Source of the DNA: Alteromonas sp047556435
Lineage (GTDB): Bacteria; Pseudomonadota; Gammaproteobacteria; Enterobacterales; Alteromonadaceae
NCBI RefSeq assembly: GCF_047556435.1
Contig: NZ_CP180210.1
Location: 2,728,001 to 2,792,000 of the forward strand
DNA length: 64,000 nt
Direction of reading: 5' to 3'
How positions within the stretch are numbered: position 1 is the stretch's first letter; the number at the start of each line of letters is the position of its first letter. Under the pieces are notes generated by a model. It saw only the letters and a list, made by a program, of their open reading frames with translations. It was not told where the DNA came from and searched no databases. Position numbers and translations under genes: made by a program. This document shows, piece by piece, positions 63,385 through 64,000 of the stretch.

Positions 63385-64000
63385 ATGGCGTTATTTAACA
63401 GTGCTCTGGGCAGGCTGGAACAAGACATCAAGCATGCAACCAGCTATCAGGAATATCGTGAGGCCAGCCTGGCACATGATGCCCTGTCAGGCGCCGATGA
63501 ATGGAAAGCCAAAGATCCATGCCGCGATTACGACTACCGGCTGATTCGAAAACGCGTACAGCGCTTACAGCTGGCGCGGGGAAAAGGCGACAGTCTCGCA
63601 TTGATGTCCATTCTTCACGAGGGGCTGCACGGTAATCTGGGGAATATCGCAAACCCCGTTTTACAGGAAAAGTGCAAGGTTGGCACAAAAGCCCTTATCG
63701 AAACCTTTATCAACGAGGTTAAGCTCACGCTTGAGCACATCTATCATGCAGACGAAAGTGAGGTCGATTTTTACGAAAAGCTGTCTTTCTTTGAAGAGAC
63801 AGCACATGCGTTTGGTCGCAGTTGCCTTATGCTGTCTGGTGGGGCTGGGCTGGGTTTCTTTCACTGTGGTGTGGTCAAGTCGCTGAATGAAAAAGGCCTT
63901 ATCCCCACGGTGATTTCTGGCGCCAGCGCCGGTTCAATTATCGCGGCGATGATAGGCACACGCACCCACGATGAACTGCTGGAAGCCTTATCACCTGAGT
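63385..64000 (+). CDS. Patatin-like phospholipase with DUF3336 domain (partial, 3' end off window)
   Basis: An open frame of 205 codons without stop to the window end. Residues 1-130 resemble DUF3336 (YREASLAHDALSGADEWKAKDPCRDYDYRLIRKRVQRL), and then the patatin domain begins: oxyanion loop GGAGLGFFHCG and the nucleophile elbow G-A-S-A-G. The catalytic Asp would lie beyond the edge. Similar yeast proteins are triacylglycerol lipases. Divergent from the DUF445-TetR-WS/DGAT operon; the 296-bp gap has no other gene. The ATG follows TAGGGGGA. Confidence 0.88.
   Translation, partial: MALFNSALGRLEQDIKHATSYQEYREASLAHDALSGADEWKAKDPCRDYDYRLIRKRVQRLQLARGKGDSLALMSILHEGLHGNLGNIANPVLQEKCKVGTKALIETFINEVKLTLEHIYHADESEVDFYEKLSFFEETAHAFGRSCLMLSGGAGLGFFHCGVVKSLNEKGLIPTVISGASAGSIIAAMIGTRTHDELLEALSPE

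Overview
The window comes from the chromosome of a gammaproteobacterium, most likely a marine Alteromonadales (Alteromonas-like) species. The basis is gene content and order: pdxB-asd-fimV-truA-accD-folC-dedD-cvpA-purF, gloB next to a yafS-type methyltransferase, mnmC near yfcL and epmC, and yqiJ-yqiK. The genus is an inference. I saw no phage, IS element, CRISPR array, rRNA or tRNA gene.

Layout. 1-9.7 kb: beta-lactamase-fold hydrolase, yafS-like methyltransferase / gloB, mltD, a voltage-sensor-like membrane protein, an orphan periplasmic binding protein, cysS, ppiB, lpxH. 9.7-14.4 kb: an 11-bp-periodic Pho-box-like array followed by two tandem PhoA-family alkaline phosphatases (one exported, one lipoprotein with an added N-terminal module) and a small exported protein. 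14.4-19.4 kb: yqiJ-yqiK (flotillin), a hipBA-type toxin-antitoxin pair with three matching operator-like palindromes, and acpH. 19.4-25.9 kb: an envelope pair (DUF3857/transglutaminase protein plus a membrane protein), miaE, a Yip1-type protein and purF. 25.9-38.4 kb: the conserved housekeeping block cvpA, dedD, folC, accD, truA, fimV, asd, pdxB, then a class II aldolase. 38.6-41.4 kb: a Crp/Fnr regulator and a short class I adenylate cyclase. 41.5-50.1 kb: fabB, mnmC, three paralogous FlgO-type lipoproteins behind a sigma-54-type promoter, yfcL, an NAD-kinase-like gene and epmC. 50.2-53.1 kb: a tightly packed set (FFLEELY protein, thioesterase, membrane-anchored retropepsin-like protease) and a PfpI-type protein. 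53.4-64 kb: lipid and alcohol metabolism: fadH-like reductase, crotonase, its divergent TetR regulator with palindromic operators over the promoter, GMC oxidoreductase, a WS/DGAT acyltransferase with its own TetR and a DUF445 membrane protein, and the start of a DUF3336-patatin lipase that runs off the window.

How the parts fit. The most informative signals are regulatory: phosphate-starvation control of the phosphatases, autoregulation of hipBA, RpoN control of the FlgO-type operon, TetR control of the crotonase gene, and an inverted repeat over the accD promoter that shares a core motif with the fabB upstream region. The most unusual proteins are the pore-less voltage-sensor-like protein and the C-terminally short adenylate cyclase beside a Crp-like regulator that keeps cyclic-nucleotide-binding residues. 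All function calls rest on reading motifs by eye; no database search was run.
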